Below, piece by piece: positions 1 through 8,639 of a stretch of DNA of 64,000 bases. The notes under the pieces were generated by a model. That model was not told the origin of the DNA, ran no database searches, and saw nothing but the letters and a program-made list of their open reading frames with translations. Each line of letters begins with the position of its first letter. Position 1 is the stretch's first letter. This DNA comes from DASPKM01 sp035628135 (GTDB lineage: Bacteria > Bacteroidota > Bacteroidia > Chitinophagales > Chitinophagaceae): NCBI GenBank assembly GCA_035628135.1, contig DASPKM010000006.1, positions 186,001 to 250,000 of the forward strand, read 5' to 3'. The translations under genes and the position numbers were made by a program.

Positions 1-1421
1 TTTACGTCTTTAGCGATGGTGAACAAGGTGCCCCCGAACTCATTGACCAATACTTTTCTTGCTTCGGTTATGTTATCTATGTAAGAATGGTTGCCGTTGC
101 CTTTGTCGGCCAGGCGCTGCATTTTGCTATCCTGGTAGTTGCCGGTTCCATATCCCAGTACGGTGAGGAACACGCCGCTTTTGCGTTCTTCTTCAATTAG
201 TCTTTCCAGCTCGTCGTTGCTGCTGATGCCTACGTTGAAATCGCCATCTGTGCAAAGGATCACGCGGTTATTGCCTTCCTTGATGAAATTTTCACGGGCG
301 ATGCGATAAGCGAGTTGAATGCCTTCGCCACCGGCGGTGGAGCCGCCTGCTTCAAGCCGGTCGATGGCGTCTTTGATCTTCATTTTTTCGTAACCGTTAG
401 TGGAGGGAAGCACGAGGCCGGCGCTTCCGGCATATACTACCATGGCTACTTTGTCCTGCTGGCGCAGTTGGTCCACCAGCAGTTTCATGGATGCCTGCAC
501 TAATGGAAGCTTGTCGGGTTGGTCCATAGAGCCGGAGACGTCGATCAGGAATACTAGGTTGCTGGGTGGCAGGTTGTCAACCGGTATTTTCTTTCCCTGC
601 AATCCTATCATTGCCAGTTTGTGTTTATTGTTCCAGGGGCATTCGGCAATTTCTGTATTGATGGAGAATGGATGCTCGTTTTCCGGTTGGGGATAGTCGT
701 ATTTGAAATAGTTGATCATTTCTTCTATTCTTACAGCTCCGGCGGGAGGGAGTTGCCCAACCTGCAAAAAGCGGCGCACGTTGCTGTAGGAAGCTGCGTC
801 CACATCGATGGAGAAAGTGGAAAGCGGGTTGTCGATGGCGCCGAGAAATTTGTTTTCTTCAATCACATCATAACCCTCGGTGTTGTGGCCGGGCGCCTGG
901 CGCCAATACTGGTCATTAGTGCTTACAAGGCCTCGCAGTTGAATGGACGGCGAATAGTTTTCTATCTTTATACCGGGCACTTTCCCAGCCAGTGCGTTTT
1001 CCATCCCCTTGTTGCCAGGTTTGGTTTTTATTTGCTTGGCGGAAATTTTAGTACTGGAGTAAGCAACACTTTTCTTTTTTACGGTGGCATGCCCGGTTAC
1101 CACTACCTCCTGCAGGCTGGCAGTGATGCCGGCCAGTGTAATGTTTACGGGCTTGCCGTCGTTTTGTACTGAAATTTCTTTAGAAACATACCCAACGGAA
1201 GACACTACCAGGATAGCTTTTTCACCGGGTATTTTCAGGGTAAAAGCGCCGGTAGCGTCGGTAATGGTCGAGGTTTTTGTTCCTTTTATGGTTATGGATA
1301 CATCAGGCATTCCATTGCCTGCTTCATCCGTAACGCGGCCATTGATGGTAAATCCTTCCCAATGCCTGAAAGCGCTCATTAAAAGTATGATGAAGCCTCC
1401 TACCAGAATAAAGTAACGCAT
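1..1421 (-). CDS. von Willebrand factor A domain protein (YfbK-like) with carboxypeptidase-regulatory N-terminus, partial
   Basis: Translating the minus strand from the ATG at 1421 gives 473 codons with no stop before the window edge, so the C-terminus is missing. A short hydrophobic segment (residues 4-18) suggests membrane anchoring or export. Residues about 24-100 form a CarboxypepD_reg-like beta-sandwich ending in EVVVTGH (105-111). Residues 124-164 resemble part of a TonB plug (ALAGKVPG, then IQLRG). A YfbK-type region follows (IDVDAASYSNVRRFL near 205), then a vWA domain with the MIDAS motif DVSGSM at 294-299. Such proteins are envelope-associated adhesion or assembly factors in Bacteroidota; the ligand is unknown. 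The gene leads away from the sigma factor at 3958 and follows two other leftward envelope genes. Confidence 0.88.
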   Translation of the reverse strand, partial: MRYFILVGGFIILLMSAFRHWEGFTINGRVTDEAGNGMPDVSITIKGTKTSTITDATGAFTLKIPGEKAILVVSSVGYVSKEISVQNDGKPVNITLAGITASLQEVVVTGHATVKKKSVAYSSTKISAKQIKTKPGNKGMENALAGKVPGIKIENYSPSIQLRGLVSTNDQYWRQAPGHNTEGYDVIEENKFLGAIDNPLSTFSIDVDAASYSNVRRFLQVGQLPPAGAVRIEEMINYFKYDYPQPENEHPFSINTEIAECPWNNKHKLAMIGLQGKKIPVDNLPPSNLVFLIDVSGSMDQPDKLPLVQASMKLLVDQLRQQDKVAMVVYAGSAGLVLPSTNGYEKMKIKDAIDRLEAGGSTAGGEGIQLAYRIARENFIKEGNNRVILCTDGDFNVGISSNDELERLIEEERKSGVFLTVLGYGTGNYQDSKMQRLADKGNGNHSYIDNITEARKVLVNEFGGTLFTIAKDV

Positions 1422-1451
1422 ACAGTTGAATTTTAGATTGTGCAATTAGTT

Positions 1452-2468
1452 TTATTGAACGATGAGTTTGCCGGTGCCTATGGTTTTACCCTTTCTGTTC
1501 ATGATGGCCACTATATATTGCCCCGCGATGATGTGGTTTTTAAGCCGGAAAGACAGCATATCAACTTTAGCATCGATGTGCACGATTTCTTCCTGCAACA
1601 CCTGGCCGGTGCTGGAAAGCACGTGTATATAGTATTTCCCTTCGCCGGTTTTGTATGAAATATGGACGAGCGCGCCTGGCTTTGCCGCATTTGGATATAA
1701 CAGCAAGGATTTTTTGCCGATGCTGTCGGCGATGATGTTGCCGAACTTGTGAAAGATGGTTTGTTTGGGTTTCTTTGGTACTGTTACCAAGACCCCATAA
1801 TTGTCCATTACGGTGCGCTCGACCAATATTACAATAACAGGCGATGCTGCATTGTGGGTAGTGTCCAGATATACTTCTTTTTCCTGGTATCCCACGCAGC
1901 TTACCACCAGGGTAGTGGGTTTGCCTTTCAATAGCCGGATCTGAAACTTGCCATTCATGTCGGCGGTAACTCCCTGCTTTGTGCCCTTGATCATGACCGT
2001 TGCAAATGGCACCGGAGTACCTTCTTCACCCTCTAACCTTCCTTCGATCTTGTAAGGAGTTAATTCCGGTTGTTGCTGGCGTGCTTCGGGCGCAGCGTCA
2101 TTTACTTTGCACTTCACGGGCTGCTGCGCTTTGGGATGGCAGGTATCTCTTAATAAGAACCCTTGCGCCATGGATTTATTGGCCACTAGTAGCGCGGGTA
2201 CAAAAAAGCTAAGAACGTATTTATACCAGCTCGTGGGCTTTTGCACACCGGCGGTGATGTCCCTGTTCAATTGTTCAGGATGAAATCTTCCGCAGGTGTT
2301 GCCTGTATAATTGGAAAAATAGTCGAGCAGCTGGCGGTCGGTCATGGAACTGAAATCGACCACGGTTTTCTGGCAGCTTAGGCAAAACCTGCCTTTGTCG
2401 GCGGGTTTCATTGCTGCCCAGTCCTCGTGGCAGGGTGTTGGAATGCGAAGGTGTAGTGGTTGTTTCAT
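1452..2468 (-). CDS. carboxypeptidase-like regulatory domain protein with N-terminal cysteine motif and C-terminal sorting-like domain
   Basis: A 338-residue protein. Residues 13-62 carry a cysteine-containing motif (CHEDW, FCLSCQKTVVDFS, then CGRFHPEQ) that I know from Chitinophagaceae proteins of unknown role. A hydrophobic segment near residue 85 is a likely membrane anchor, and the N-terminus would then be cytoplasmic. Residues about 135-215 form a CarboxypepD_reg fold (PVPFATVMIKGT, then VSCVGYQEKEVYL). The last 85 residues (LLYPNAAKPG, then IAGQYIVAI) look like a Por/T9SS type A sorting domain, or a structural relative of one. Having both a membrane anchor and a sorting-like tail is odd. 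It lies between the vWA protein and the prenyltransferase-repeat protein, all leftward, so the three may be co-transcribed. Confidence 0.85.
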   Translation of the reverse strand: MKQPLHLRIPTPCHEDWAAMKPADKGRFCLSCQKTVVDFSSMTDRQLLDYFSNYTGNTCGRFHPEQLNRDITAGVQKPTSWYKYVLSFFVPALLVANKSMAQGFLLRDTCHPKAQQPVKCKVNDAAPEARQQQPELTPYKIEGRLEGEEGTPVPFATVMIKGTKQGVTADMNGKFQIRLLKGKPTTLVVSCVGYQEKEVYLDTTHNAASPVIVILVERTVMDNYGVLVTVPKKPKQTIFHKFGNIIADSIGKKSLLLYPNAAKPGALVHISYKTGEGKYYIHVLSSTGQVLQEEIVHIDAKVDMLSFRLKNHIIAGQYIVAIMNRKGKTIGTGKLIVQ

Positions 2469-2491
2469 GTGCCGTAGTTGTGGTTATATAT

Positions 2492-2514
2492 GCGCGGTGG
2501 CTTCGCCACCGCGC
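2492..2514. repeat. perfect 9-bp intergenic hairpin with CTTCG loop
   Basis: GCGCGGTGG, CTTCG, CCACCGCGC is a perfect inverted repeat in the 59-bp gap between two leftward genes. There is no T-run on either side, so it is not a standard terminator. It could stabilise mRNA ends or be a REP-like element. Confidence 0.6.
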
Positions 2515-2527
2515 GTTGTCATGCCCG

Positions 2528-3844
2528 CTATTTCATTTTTACAAGGAAATCGATATTCTTATCTATGGACAAGATCAGCAAACAGGTAGCTGTACAAAAC
2601 ACGGGACTGGTAATGCAGTGATGGCCTTGCCAACTTCCATCATTCAGCTGTATCTGCATCAACCGGCCGGTAGTTTTTTCGAACCAGCTCTTCCAACTAT
2701 TGTCTCCGCTGATGATGAGCGATTCGCCGGTCATTAGAAAGCTCACGAATTCTTCTCCCCCGTTGTTGCCAAATCCTCTCAGCACATCATCATCCTGCGC
2801 TCTTTTAGCGGCGGCATTGCGAATACCATAACCGGTAACCACTACTTCGGCTTCTGTTTTGCTCATGCCTGCCTTTTCGAGGTTCTCCCGCGTAACTTTC
2901 GCATCTTTATCCAGCTTGCCTTCTTTCTTTGCCTTTGCGATAGTTTCTTCCGCCAATTGTGCATCCCTTGCGGCGCCGCGTGCGGAGCCTGAAACCGAGT
3001 ACAGCATCACACCTGCAGCCTTGCCGGTAACAGCGGCATTGGTCTTGGTATCATAATTACTTTTCAGGTAGGTCCTCGATTGGTTTAATGCCCTGTCATC
3101 TACTTTGGCGCCTGCTTCCTTTGCTGTTTCCAGCGCATTGTTTGCAAGGGCCGATTGCAGCACGGGCGCCCATCCGCCATCTTTCCAGCTGCCGTCGCTG
3201 TCCTGCGATTGCTGAATTTTAGCAATGCATTTGTTCAGCGCTTTTTGTATGCGTTGTTTTTGTGCATTGTCTTCTTTCAGGTAATGCAGCAGGTTGGTAA
3301 AGAACTGCGATGTAAGAATGGCATCGATGTTCCGTCCGAGCTTTGATTGTGGTTGCGTATTGGTAAGCTGTGTAATGAACCTGGCCTGCTCAGGTGTATT
3401 TTCAACGGTCTGCAACAGGTACTCCAATGCTTTACTTAGGTTAGAGGAGTAATTGCCTTTGACGAGCGTGTTGCCATTTCTTAGCAGCGCCATTGCCACC
3501 AGTGCGGTAGTGGCGGGGTCTGTTTGTACTGCGTGTGGATCGCGGACGTCCTGACGGTGATGGCTACCCGCGCCCCATCCCCCATTCTGCGCCTGCGCCT
3601 GCGCAATCCAAGCCAATCCTTTATTAAGGGATGATTCTACGAGGCTCCTGTTATGGATGGCCAGCGCCGTATCGTATGTTTCCAAACCCAGGAATGTTTT
3701 AAAAATGCAGGCTTTTTCAGGGGCTGCGCATACTTCGGTTTCTACGGATGGTTTCTTTTTGTTGGTAAAGGCCGCCAGGAGCAAGGCGGCGCCCAGCCCG
3801 GCTACAAAGAGTAGCCCGGCCATGGTTTTTGATCTGAACTTCAT
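2528..3844 (-). CDS. prenyltransferase/squalene-oxidase repeat protein with embedded VVVTGYG motif
   Basis: A 438-residue protein with an N-terminal membrane or signal segment (residues 8-26). Repeats of the alpha/alpha-toroid type are visible as QNGGWG (86-91), QDSDGSW (214-220) and LNDGSWQGHHC (400-410), as in terpene-cyclase/prenyltransferase-like folds. I see no DxDD or other cyclase catalytic motif, so a binding or scaffold role is more likely than catalysis. Between the second and third repeats sits a charged helical insert (290-330) ending in EVVVTGYG (333-340), the linker typical of SusC-type receptors and their regulatory domains. The gene is divergent from the sigma factor across a 113-bp gap and is first in the leftward group. 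Confidence 0.82.
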   Translation of the reverse strand: MKFRSKTMAGLLFVAGLGAALLLAAFTNKKKPSVETEVCAAPEKACIFKTFLGLETYDTALAIHNRSLVESSLNKGLAWIAQAQAQNGGWGAGSHHRQDVRDPHAVQTDPATTALVAMALLRNGNTLVKGNYSSNLSKALEYLLQTVENTPEQARFITQLTNTQPQSKLGRNIDAILTSQFFTNLLHYLKEDNAQKQRIQKALNKCIAKIQQSQDSDGSWKDGGWAPVLQSALANNALETAKEAGAKVDDRALNQSRTYLKSNYDTKTNAAVTGKAAGVMLYSVSGSARGAARDAQLAEETIAKAKKEGKLDKDAKVTRENLEKAGMSKTEAEVVVTGYGIRNAAAKRAQDDDVLRGFGNNGGEEFVSFLMTGESLIISGDNSWKSWFEKTTGRLMQIQLNDGSWQGHHCITSPVFCTATCLLILSIDKNIDFLVKMK

Positions 3845-3957
3845 GGCTGAATATTTAGTGAATAGATGAAAATTGCGATCTCTTGTAACAATGGATGCAG
3901 CCTTTGCGTTGATTACACAATCTTCTTTTTGAAAATTCTTTTAATTATTTTCGGGCA

Positions 3958-4548
3958 TTGAGCTTTTTAAAGAACATATCCCCTTCTTCGTGCAGCGATG
4001 CGGACCTGGTAAAAACTTACCAACAAAACGGGCAAATGGAAGTATTGGCCGAGCTGTACCAGCGATATATGGAGCTGGTATATGGCGTATGCCTGAAATA
4101 CCTGTCCGAAGCAGAATTTGCCAAAGATGCGGTCATGAATATTTTCGAGGAACTGGTACAAAAACTGCAGCACCACGAGGTGGATAATTTCCGGGGCTGG
4201 CTGTATACGGTAGCTAAAAACCACTGCCTTATGCAGCTTAGAAGCAGGAAGAACATTAAAATTACCGAATTGACCACGGTAATTGTGCAAACAGAAGAAA
4301 ACCTGCATCTGAACGGTGAGCTTGAAAAAGAAGACCACCTCCGGAAAATGGAGAATTGCCTGAAAACTTTACCAGCGGAGCAACAACAATGTGTAGAATT
4401 GTTTTATTTACAGGGTAAAAGCTATAACGAGATCGTGGAAACCACGGGCTTCGACTGGAAACAGGTACGCAGTTATATACAAAATGGAAGAAGGAACCTG
4501 AAAATTTGCATGGAGAAAACTGTAAGCGATTTGAAATTCGAGGTTTGA
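3958..4548 (+). CDS. ECF-type RNA polymerase sigma factor
   Basis: A 196-residue sigma-70 family protein. Region 2 is at about 30-95 (ELYQRYMELVYGVCLKYL, then FRGWLYTVAKNHCLMQLR). Region 4 is at about 135-185 (LPAEQQQCVELFYLQGKSYNEI). No upstream in-frame ATG preserves region 2 in full, so the TTG at 3958 is the best start; the next ATG (4036) would truncate the first helix. The next gene begins 15 bp after its stop and encodes a membrane protein with an anti-sigma-like N-terminus, so the pair is probably a regulator module. It is divergent from the vWA/prenyltransferase-repeat group, which could be its target. Confidence 0.93.
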   Translation: MSFLKNISPSSCSDADLVKTYQQNGQMEVLAELYQRYMELVYGVCLKYLSEAEFAKDAVMNIFEELVQKLQHHEVDNFRGWLYTVAKNHCLMQLRSRKNIKITELTTVIVQTEENLHLNGELEKEDHLRKMENCLKTLPAEQQQCVELFYLQGKSYNEIVETTGFDWKQVRSYIQNGRRNLKICMEKTVSDLKFEV

Positions 4549-4563
4549 AAAATGTAAATACTA

Positions 4564-5988
4564 TTGGACACCGGTAATAACGATATTAAACACTATACAG
4601 CGGAAGACATTTCACGCTACTGGCAGGGCAAACTATCCCCGCAGGAAATGCGCGCCATGGAAATAGCAGCGATGGACGATCCTTTTCTCGCAGATGCCAT
4701 GGAAGGTTATTCCAATGCCCAGCCCGAAAACATAACCGCAAGCATCCGCGACCTCCACAACCGCCTCAACGAACGTACAGGCGCCGTTGTGTCCATGCGC
4801 AGGAAACGGCGCTGGTTAAGCATAGCTGCGGCCATTATACTATTGTGCGGATCAGGCATCGTCACCTATACCTGGCTGGTGCAGAACGATAGCGCCACAA
4901 ATAAATTAACACAGGCCGAACCTACAGGTGAACATGAAAAAGAAAAACTGCTTTTGCAGCCACAAACGCAACAGGATACGCTTACATCGAACACAGCTGG
5001 CAACAGCACCAGCGATACGGCGGCAGGATTAAAAGATACTTATGCATCAGCGGGCAAACAGCCCAATGAAACTCCGCAAACCGTGGCGGCTACCCAAAAT
5101 ACATGGCAATCCACCGCCGATACTACAGCAGTTGTTTCCAACAAACTGGCTGACGCATCAAAAGACGGTCTTATAAGTTCCCGTAAGCCGGACCAAACGT
5201 TGCGCTACACGTCAGAGAAAAAAGTCACGCAGCCATTAGATACCTTGTTCATTGCATCGAACGAAACAAACAGGAAGACATCGGACCTGCTTCAAGGGAA
5301 AGTGGAAGGGCTGTCCAACCGGAACGCTCCCGCCAACATTACACTACCGCCTGCAAGGAAGGATAATGAAGCGGACCGCTTTTTAAGCCTCAATAACTTC
5401 AGGGGGCGGGTGCTCGACAACCGCAATGAGCCCATTCCAAATGCCACCATCCGCAATAACAGTGCTACCATAACCGCCACTGATCAGCAAGGCAATTTCC
5501 AGATCCGCAGCTTCGACAGCGTGTTGAACCTGTCCGTTTCATCTGTCGGATACGAGCCCAGGCAGTTGACGATGCGGAACAACCAACCCCAGGACGTAGT
5601 GCTGGATGATGCAAATAAAAAATCACTGGAGCAGGTAGTGGTAACTGGTTATGGAAACCAGAAGAAACGGGATAAGGCTGAATCCCGTACAACGTCCAGC
5701 GCCAAATTAAAGGTGTTTGTGATAGACGCCGAGCCCGTAGTAGGCTGGGACGAATACAACCGGTATATAGAAGAAAACAAGCGTATCGATAGTACGGCCG
5801 GTGGGGTTAAGGGCGAAGTGGTTGTTGCCTTTACCGTATCAAAGACCGGCAAGCTCTCCAATTTCACCATCGAAAAATCCTTTGGAAAACAATACGATGC
5901 GGAAGCCATCCGCCTTATCAAGGAAGGCCCAGCCTGGAAGGTTTTAAAGAACAAAAAGACCAGGGGCCAGATCATTATACCGTTTTAA
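4564..5988 (+). CDS. membrane protein with anti-sigma-like N-terminus, regulatory domain and TonB C-terminus
   Basis: A 474-residue protein that starts at TTG; an in-frame TAA lies 9 bp upstream, and starting at the later ATG would lose the conserved stretch YTAEDISRYWQGKLSPQEM (11-29). That stretch, followed by MDDPFLADAMEGY, is typical of sigma-linked membrane proteins of this group. A basic patch precedes a transmembrane helix (84-106), so the N-terminus is cytoplasmic. A long polar linker follows, then a CarboxypepD_reg domain (about 280-350), QVVVTGYG (357-364) and a TonB C-terminal domain (about 400-474, with GEVVVAFTVSKTG and a closing IIIPF). It may both restrain the upstream sigma factor and contact outer-membrane receptors. 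TonB C-domain and TonB-receptor linker occurring in one chain is unusual. Confidence 0.88.
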   Translation: MDTGNNDIKHYTAEDISRYWQGKLSPQEMRAMEIAAMDDPFLADAMEGYSNAQPENITASIRDLHNRLNERTGAVVSMRRKRRWLSIAAAIILLCGSGIVTYTWLVQNDSATNKLTQAEPTGEHEKEKLLLQPQTQQDTLTSNTAGNSTSDTAAGLKDTYASAGKQPNETPQTVAATQNTWQSTADTTAVVSNKLADASKDGLISSRKPDQTLRYTSEKKVTQPLDTLFIASNETNRKTSDLLQGKVEGLSNRNAPANITLPPARKDNEADRFLSLNNFRGRVLDNRNEPIPNATIRNNSATITATDQQGNFQIRSFDSVLNLSVSSVGYEPRQLTMRNNQPQDVVLDDANKKSLEQVVVTGYGNQKKRDKAESRTTSSAKLKVFVIDAEPVVGWDEYNRYIEENKRIDSTAGGVKGEVVVAFTVSKTGKLSNFTIEKSFGKQYDAEAIRLIKEGPAWKVLKNKKTRGQIIIPF

Positions 5989-6041
5989 TCCCTCCAATAA
6001 CCACACAACACAAAGCGGCAACTATCAACGTTGTTTTCCCA

Positions 6042-6049
6042 TACCTTTG
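6042..6049 (+). promoter_or_regulatory. putative -7 box (TACCTTTG) of the DUF2911 gene
   Basis: TACCTTTG matches the Bacteroidota -7 consensus TAnnTTTG. Transcription would begin near 6056, which supports the ATG at 6067 over the upstream in-frame TTG at 6031. I see no clear -33 TTTG. Confidence 0.5.
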
Positions 6050-6066
6050 GCCAAAATTCGTTTGTC

Positions 6067-6900
6067 ATGAAAAGAATACTTTTCCTATCTGCTTTTTCCT
6101 TATCGATCGCAATGGCCGATGCGCAGACACTGAGGACACCGGCTCCCTCTCCTACACAAACCCTTCGCCAGGATTTTGGCTTATCGACCGTTGAGCTTTC
6201 TTATTCACGCCCGAGCATAAAAGGCCGCAAGGTTTTTGGCGACCTGGTGCCTTTTGGCAAAGTATGGCGCACAGGGGCCAACCAGGCCACCACCATTACA
6301 TTCGGCGAAGAAGTAATGATCGGCGATAAAAAAGTACCTGCGGGCAAATACGGCATTGTGACCATTCCCGAAAAAGACCAGTGGACCGTTATCATCACCA
6401 AGCAACTGGACGTTACCAGCCCGGCCGCCTACAAACAAGACCAGGACGTGGTAAGAGTTACCGCCAAACCCATGACGCTGCCCTTTAGCGTAGAAACCTT
6501 TACCATGACCTTCGACGATGTAAAGGCCAACACCATGCAACTCGGCATGCTGTGGGATAAGACCATGCTGAGCATTCCCATAAAAGTGGATGTAGACACC
6601 AGGATCATGGCGCAGATAGACAATATCATGAACAGGGACAACCGTCCTTATTTCAATGCAGCCATGTATTACGTTGACAATGGTAAGGACCCCGCCAAAG
6701 CGCTGACCTGGTTCGACAAAGCGCTGGAGCAAAACCCGAAAGCATTTTGGGTACACCACCAGAAAGCGAACCTGCTGGCTAAAATGGGTAAGAAACAAGA
6801 AGCTATTGCATCCGCCAACAAATCGATCGAGCTGGCCAAAGAAGCAAAGAACGACGATTACGTAGCCTTAAATGAAAAGCTGCTGGCAACATTGCAATAA
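6067..6900 (+). CDS. DUF2911 domain protein with C-terminal TPR region
   Basis: A 277-residue secreted or periplasmic protein with a signal peptide (MKRILFLSAFSLSIAMADAQ). The DUF2911 domain spans about 25-185, with the hallmarks VELSYSRPSIKGRKVFG, GKVWRTGANQATTI and VPAGKYGIVTIPEKDQW. The rest, about 190-277, is helical with TPR character (DPAKALTWFDKALEQNP, then KQEAIASANKSIELA). The function of DUF2911 is unknown. I chose ATG 6067 because it begins a signal peptide and lies just after a -7 box. A terminator follows directly. A shorter DUF2911 lipoprotein is at 56972-57469. Confidence 0.9.
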   Translation: MKRILFLSAFSLSIAMADAQTLRTPAPSPTQTLRQDFGLSTVELSYSRPSIKGRKVFGDLVPFGKVWRTGANQATTITFGEEVMIGDKKVPAGKYGIVTIPEKDQWTVIITKQLDVTSPAAYKQDQDVVRVTAKPMTLPFSVETFTMTFDDVKANTMQLGMLWDKTMLSIPIKVDVDTRIMAQIDNIMNRDNRPYFNAAMYYVDNGKDPAKALTWFDKALEQNPKAFWVHHQKANLLAKMGKKQEAIASANKSIELAKEAKNDDYVALNEKLLATLQ

Positions 6901-6924
6901 TAATCGATGAAAATTATTCCGATA

Positions 6925-6952
6925 GGGCTGGCCTAAGGTCAGCTCTTTTTTT
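6925..6952 (+). terminator. rho-independent terminator after the DUF2911 gene
   Basis: A 9-bp stem (GGGCTGGCC with GGTCAGCTC, two G-T pairs, TAA loop) is followed by eight Ts. It overlaps the last codons of the convergent symporter gene. Confidence 0.75.
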
Positions 6953-8639
6953 GTGCGTTTGTGGCAGTACTTTTTACAACCGGATCGAGCATTATGCTTA
7001 GCATCACAACACCCAACGCGCCGATAGCATTCAGCCACAGGAATCCGATATTGGAGTACTTAAAAGAAAGCATCACTCCCGCTTCTACCACCAGCGCTGA
7101 AATGAATACAGCCGTAGACCCGATACGCTTCAGGTAAAATGCCACGAGAAAGATACCGAGTATTACGCCGTAAAATAATGAGCCCAGAATATTTACCGCT
7201 TCGATAAGACTATTGCCCAATACCGTTGCAAATTGCGCCACAATAATGCAAAACACGCCCCAGAGAAACGTGTACCATTGCGACCACCGGTATTCAGCCT
7301 TTTGCTCAAGCTGCCGCCTGGAGAACCGTTTATGAAAATCGACCATGGTGCTGGACGCAAGCGAGTTCAATGCGGCCGCAATAGACCCCCATGCTGCTAA
7401 AAAGATCACTGCTATTAATAGTCCCACCAATCCCTTGGGAAGGTAATCTACCACGAAACGCAGGAAAATATAATTGGTATCGTTGTGCTCTCCCTGAACA
7501 TCGGGCCGTTTAAGTATCTCTTTAAACGAAGCGCGCAAGCTATCGGATTGTTTATTCAAGGCCTCCCATGCCGCTTCGTGCGCTCCATTATTTACCCACT
7601 GCTGCAGGTATTGTTTCTTTACAATGTTTACTGAATCATATTGCCGCTGTATCTGCTGCACCTGCTGCGCATAAGCGGTGTTCTTTGCCTTGTCTACCTG
7701 TGATTGATTAAAGAATAAAGGGGCGGGATTGAACTGGTAAAACACAAATACCAATGCGCCTACCAATAAGATCAGGAATTGCATGGGCACTTTCACCAAC
7801 CCGTTCATCAGCAAACCGAGCCTGCTTTCCGAAGTGGATTTTGCAGTGAGGTACCGTCCTACCTGCGATTGGTCCGTACCGAAATAAGAAAGCGCTAAAA
7901 AAAACCCGCCGATGATGCCGCTCCAGATGTTGTACCTGTCCGTCCAATCGAAGCTGCCTTTTTCCGCTCCGGTGGTAATTACATTCAGTTTGTCTGCACG
8001 TCCGCTTACGCGTAGCGCATCGGTAAAGCTCATGTTATCGGGCAGCATGGTAATTACCAGGTAAGCAGCCAGGAACATGCCGGCGAAAATGATGATCAAT
8101 TGCAATTGCTGCGTATAAGCAACGGCCTTGGCGCCTCCTGTAACGGTATAAATGATCAGCAAGCCGCCCATGAAGATGTTGGTCCAGGTAATGTCCCACC
8201 CCAGCAATGCAGACAGAATGATAGATGGCGCTGCTACACTGATGCCGGTTGACAATCCTCTCTGCAATAAAAATAAAAACGAAGTAAGCGCTCTGGTCTT
8301 TACGTCGAAGCGCTGTTCCAGGTACTCGTACGCGGTAAAAACCTTCAGCCTGTTGAAGATGGGGACGAACGTAATACACAATACCACCATGGCCAATGGT
8401 AAACCGAAATAATATTGCACGAAGCGCATGCCATCGGTATAAGCCTGGCCAGGCCCTGATAAAAATGTAATGGCGCTGGCCTGCGTGCCCATGATGCTCA
8501 GCAACACGAGGTACCATGGGAGCGTGCGGTTACTAAGAAAATAACCCTCCAGGTTTTTGGTAGTGCGGCTTTTATATAATCCGTACAGGATAATGCCAAG
8601 CAGCGTGATTGCTAAAACTATCCAGTCGGGCAGCCTCAT
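6939..8639 (-). CDS. sodium:solute symporter (SSS family)
   Basis: A 566-residue inner-membrane protein with about 13 predicted helices and SSS-type motifs (NLEGYFLSNRTLPWYLVLLS, then FGTDQSQVGRYL). The substrate cannot be read from sequence. Between two helices, residues about 320-405 form a hydrophilic, Gln/Lys-rich, probably helical insert that is larger than usual loops. ATG 8639 begins MRLPDWIVLA; an upstream in-frame extension is rejected because it overlaps the preceding microprotein gene and lacks membrane character. The start overlaps the stop of that 40-residue gene in ATGA, so translation is coupled. It is the last gene of the deacetylase-microprotein-symporter operon, which suggests uptake of the product or substrate of the PIG-L enzyme. 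Confidence 0.92.
   Translation of the reverse strand: MRLPDWIVLAITLLGIILYGLYKSRTTKNLEGYFLSNRTLPWYLVLLSIMGTQASAITFLSGPGQAYTDGMRFVQYYFGLPLAMVVLCITFVPIFNRLKVFTAYEYLEQRFDVKTRALTSFLFLLQRGLSTGISVAAPSIILSALLGWDITWTNIFMGGLLIIYTVTGGAKAVAYTQQLQLIIIFAGMFLAAYLVITMLPDNMSFTDALRVSGRADKLNVITTGAEKGSFDWTDRYNIWSGIIGGFFLALSYFGTDQSQVGRYLTAKSTSESRLGLLMNGLVKVPMQFLILLVGALVFVFYQFNPAPLFFNQSQVDKAKNTAYAQQVQQIQRQYDSVNIVKKQYLQQWVNNGAHEAAWEALNKQSDSLRASFKEILKRPDVQGEHNDTNYIFLRFVVDYLPKGLVGLLIAVIFLAAWGSIAAALNSLASSTMVDFHKRFSRRQLEQKAEYRWSQWYTFLWGVFCIIVAQFATVLGNSLIEAVNILGSLFYGVILGIFLVAFYLKRIGSTAVFISALVVEAGVMLSFKYSNIGFLWLNAIGALGVVMLSIMLDPVVKSTATNAQKKS

Noticed and set aside
3928..3953. TTTG and TATTTTCG as a promoter of the first sigma gene
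   Set aside because: The spacing is only 14 bp and transcription would start at or after the TTG start codon.
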